From: a virus
IMG/VR virus record: IMGVR_UViG_3300037587_000320
Location: 1 to 38,597 of that record
Length of the DNA: 38,597 nucleotides
Reading direction: 5' to 3' (one strand)
Shown here: piece by piece, positions 36,603 through 38,597 of the stretch
How positions within the stretch are numbered: the first letter of the stretch is position 1
Layout of the letters: every line of letters starts with the position of its first letter
Translations under genes and position numbers: made by a program
The notes under the pieces: generated by a model
The model's input: the letters and a program-made list of their open reading frames with translations, nothing else
What the model was told of the DNA's origin: nothing
Databases searched by the model: none

Positions 36603-38567
36603 ATGAAAACATATAGTGATAATTTAATATTACAATTTGATGATGATATAACTGGCAACGCGGCGGCTGGTGCGCTTGTCACTGTCTTCGATGCGGGACT
36701 AGCTACTAAACCGTCGATTTTTGACGTTCTTGGCGCGCCAATAGCTAATCCGTTAACAACCGATGCAAAAGGAAACTATGCGTTTCAGGTGGCCGATGGT
36801 ATTTATGATGTTGTGGGCAAGGCTGGAACTCCTGATGAAACAAGGCGTGATAGAGTTGAAATAATCGAGCAGATTACTGCAAATGTTTTAATAAACAACT
36901 TATCACAAGCTTATGAGTTTGACACTATCGGATTAATGATGTCTAGCGTAATTATTTTTCCTTTGAATAAAACAGTATCGACAAAGGGACACACAGCATC
37001 TTATGACGGAGGTGGAGCAACGTGGTTCACGTCGGGAGTTACGGGGACCCCCAGCACTGTAAATTTAGCAATAGGCACAGTGTTTAATGCTAACGGTGAC
37101 GGTTTTGAGTATGCTTTCAATAACGCTATAGCACTGAAAGAAGTGAACCCTATGGCCTTTGGTTCTGTGGCTAATGGCGTAGTGAATAATTCGGGAATAG
37201 TAAATGCCTTACTATCTTTTGCTGACGCAGTATTCCTACCATCTAATGCGCTAGGCTTTGCTATGACTAATATCGCAGTCCCTATCGGGAAGAAGGTGTA
37301 CGGTATTGGTCATGAGTCTAGAGTTAAAGCGTTAACATCATCTAACACTCCACTCTTTTCCCTTAGCTCGTTCGCTAGCGTGTCCAATATATTCATGTTC
37401 GCTAGTGGCGGTAGGAATAGCGGCCTGACACTTCAGAACGCAATAGAGATTCCATTTGCACAAGTTCAAACATCAGTTGACAATGTCTGGTTCGATGGGT
37501 TTGGTGGTAGCGCATATCTAGGTATAGAAGCTGTTAATAATCACGAGGGCAACAGTATAACAAACTCTAAAATAAGAGAATGTAATATTGGGATTAACGC
37601 ATCAGAAAGATTTGAATACCTGAATATGACAGGAAACATTATATACCTATGTAACACAGGGCTGCGATCAGTTGGTGGAAACTTACTAGCTACTGGCACT
37701 ACTATATCTGACAACCTTATTGGCGTTCACATATTGACTGGCGACAACGCAGGTCACGGTCAGATTTCTGGTGCATTAATAAATCACAATATAAATAATG
37801 CAATAATCGTAGACGGTATTACTCAAGGGTACGATCTCACAGCGTGTGAGATATGGAATAACGGCCCAATACTATTGAAAAATTGTAATGGTATTTCGTT
37901 TATCGGCGGCACTAAGAGTGAAACTTCAGTGCTTGAAGAAAATTGTTTTGATTGTCGATTTGACAGTACGAGGTTGAGAGGTGGAGTAGACAACACACCG
38001 AACTTTAACGCAACATCTTCAGAAGTTTTTTATCACGACTGTCCGATGGAGCTAATCACTTCTGGATTGTCAATTAATAGCCTTAATGGTGGTCGATTAA
38101 GAGTAGCTAATAACACAAGTCAAACCGCAATTCCAGTTGGTGATACCACATTTGTTTTCGATACCATAACCAGCAATAGCATAACCGCAAACGCTACCTA
38201 CACTAAACAAAATTTCTACGCAAGCAATGTTTTCTCTGGCGCTACAGCGAGGGTTAGAGGAGGAGCTACGCTTGAGTTTGTAATGCAATTAAATATCGGA
38301 CGGACTGACACCGTAACTTTTGATGTTGATGATATCGTGGTTTCCTTAATAAACACAACAGATGGAAGCGCTCGGGTTGGAAATCTTATCTCTATGGATA
38401 AGACCACACAAACAGCAACCAATTACGCAAGATATCTATTTAATGGGCCGGTGCCCAGAGGCGATATAATAGTAAACATTGAAAACAATACAGGAGCGGT
38501 GCTAACGGTTTACGGAGATATACCAAGCTCACTCGTATTAAGTAGGGCCGAAGTGACTGGTTGGTAA
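36603..38567 (+). CDS. Tailspike/tail fibre with parallel beta-helix
   Basis: The 654-residue protein begins with a virion-attachment domain (ILQFDDDITGNAAAGALVTV to GNYAFQVADGIYDVVGKAG, about 8-74) of a type seen in many tail fibres. A beta-helix region follows (about 180-470), with repeated short strands and Asn or Gly turns: NSITNSKIRECNIGINASE, YLNMTGNIIYLCNTGLRSVG, ATGTTISDNLIGVHI. The last 150 residues form a beta-sandwich-type end. Such spikes bind and often cut surface polysaccharide. The catalytic residues cannot be assigned by eye. The stop is followed by the bidirectional terminator. The last 32 codons are duplicated at the window start. Confidence 0.85.
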   Translation: MKTYSDNLILQFDDDITGNAAAGALVTVFDAGLATKPSIFDVLGAPIANPLTTDAKGNYAFQVADGIYDVVGKAGTPDETRRDRVEIIEQITANVLINNLSQAYEFDTIGLMMSSVIIFPLNKTVSTKGHTASYDGGGATWFTSGVTGTPSTVNLAIGTVFNANGDGFEYAFNNAIALKEVNPMAFGSVANGVVNNSGIVNALLSFADAVFLPSNALGFAMTNIAVPIGKKVYGIGHESRVKALTSSNTPLFSLSSFASVSNIFMFASGGRNSGLTLQNAIEIPFAQVQTSVDNVWFDGFGGSAYLGIEAVNNHEGNSITNSKIRECNIGINASERFEYLNMTGNIIYLCNTGLRSVGGNLLATGTTISDNLIGVHILTGDNAGHGQISGALINHNINNAIIVDGITQGYDLTACEIWNNGPILLKNCNGISFIGGTKSETSVLEENCFDCRFDSTRLRGGVDNTPNFNATSSEVFYHDCPMELITSGLSINSLNGGRLRVANNTSQTAIPVGDTTFVFDTITSNSITANATYTKQNFYASNVFSGATARVRGGATLEFVMQLNIGRTDTVTFDVDDIVVSLINTTDGSARVGNLISMDKTTQTATNYARYLFNGPVPRGDIIVNIENNTGAVLTVYGDIPSSLVLSRAEVTGW

Positions 38568-38597
38568 TAAAAAAGCGCCTACTCATCAGTAGGCGCC
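38471..38597. repeat. 127-bp exact terminal direct repeat, right copy
   Basis: Identical to 1-127. It contains the end of the tailspike gene and the hairpin of the shared terminator, cut just before its T run, which is seen at 128-131. Confidence 0.95.

Overview
The window is one complete tailed-phage genome in the form of a circular contig. Bases 1-127 are repeated exactly at 38471-38597, so the unique circle is 38,470 bp and the tailspike gene ends at the cut point. Structural genes predict a long-tailed (siphovirus-like) particle: a P22-type coat protein, a DUF4055-type portal, an SPP1 gp7/Mu F-type head protein, neck and tail-terminator genes, a tail-tube protein, a tail chaperone with a -1 frameshift, a tape measure, a J-like hub and a beta-helical tailspike. 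NinB, NinG, a Lar-like protein, a DnaC-type loader, strong Shine-Dalgarno sites and an acyl carrier protein very like the gammaproteobacterial one suggest a gammaproteobacterial host. The genus cannot be read from the sequence. I see no integrase, CI-type repressor or excisionase, so the phage looks lytic, or temperate by an unfamiliar route.

Layout. (1) 160-4494, minus strand: one compact operon read leftward from a divergent promoter near 4.54 kb. It holds a coiled-coil protein, small unknowns, a Rad52-like annealase, an SSB-like protein, a zinc ribbon, an acyl carrier protein, a papain-like cysteine hydrolase, a DUF5675 protein, a three-TM holin-like protein and a last small gene. It ends at a bidirectional terminator (99-131) shared with the tailspike. 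(2) 4671-6738, plus strand: a chain of small accessory genes. (3) 6799-15723, plus strand: a ribbon-helix-helix regulator behind a promoter with two GTGTACAC boxes. Next come a replication protein containing an iteron-like tract, a DnaC-type loader, many small zinc or unknown proteins, an HNH protein, a two-domain beta-clamp-like protein, NinB, an ABA-sandwich protein, NinG and a cluster of overlapping membrane genes including a holin candidate. (4) 15759-16299: a non-coding stretch with two terminator-bounded cassettes, one carrying a 12-nt perfect complement of the 16S rRNA 3' end. (5) 16300-18850: unknown genes. (6) 18947-38567: virion genes, interrupted by an opposite-strand islet of five tightly overlapping small genes (25072-26093) that has its own promoter.

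How it fits together (inference). The left minus operon combines recombination (Rad52-like plus SSB) with host takeover or lysis functions. The plus early and middle genes start replication by recruiting the host helicase through the loader and probably the host polymerase. The right arm builds the head, cuts and packages DNA, and builds the tail. The points most worth checking are the phage acyl carrier protein next to a cysteine hydrolase flanked by direct repeats, the reduced sliding clamp, the anti-16S sequence, and the coupled islet inside the head genes.
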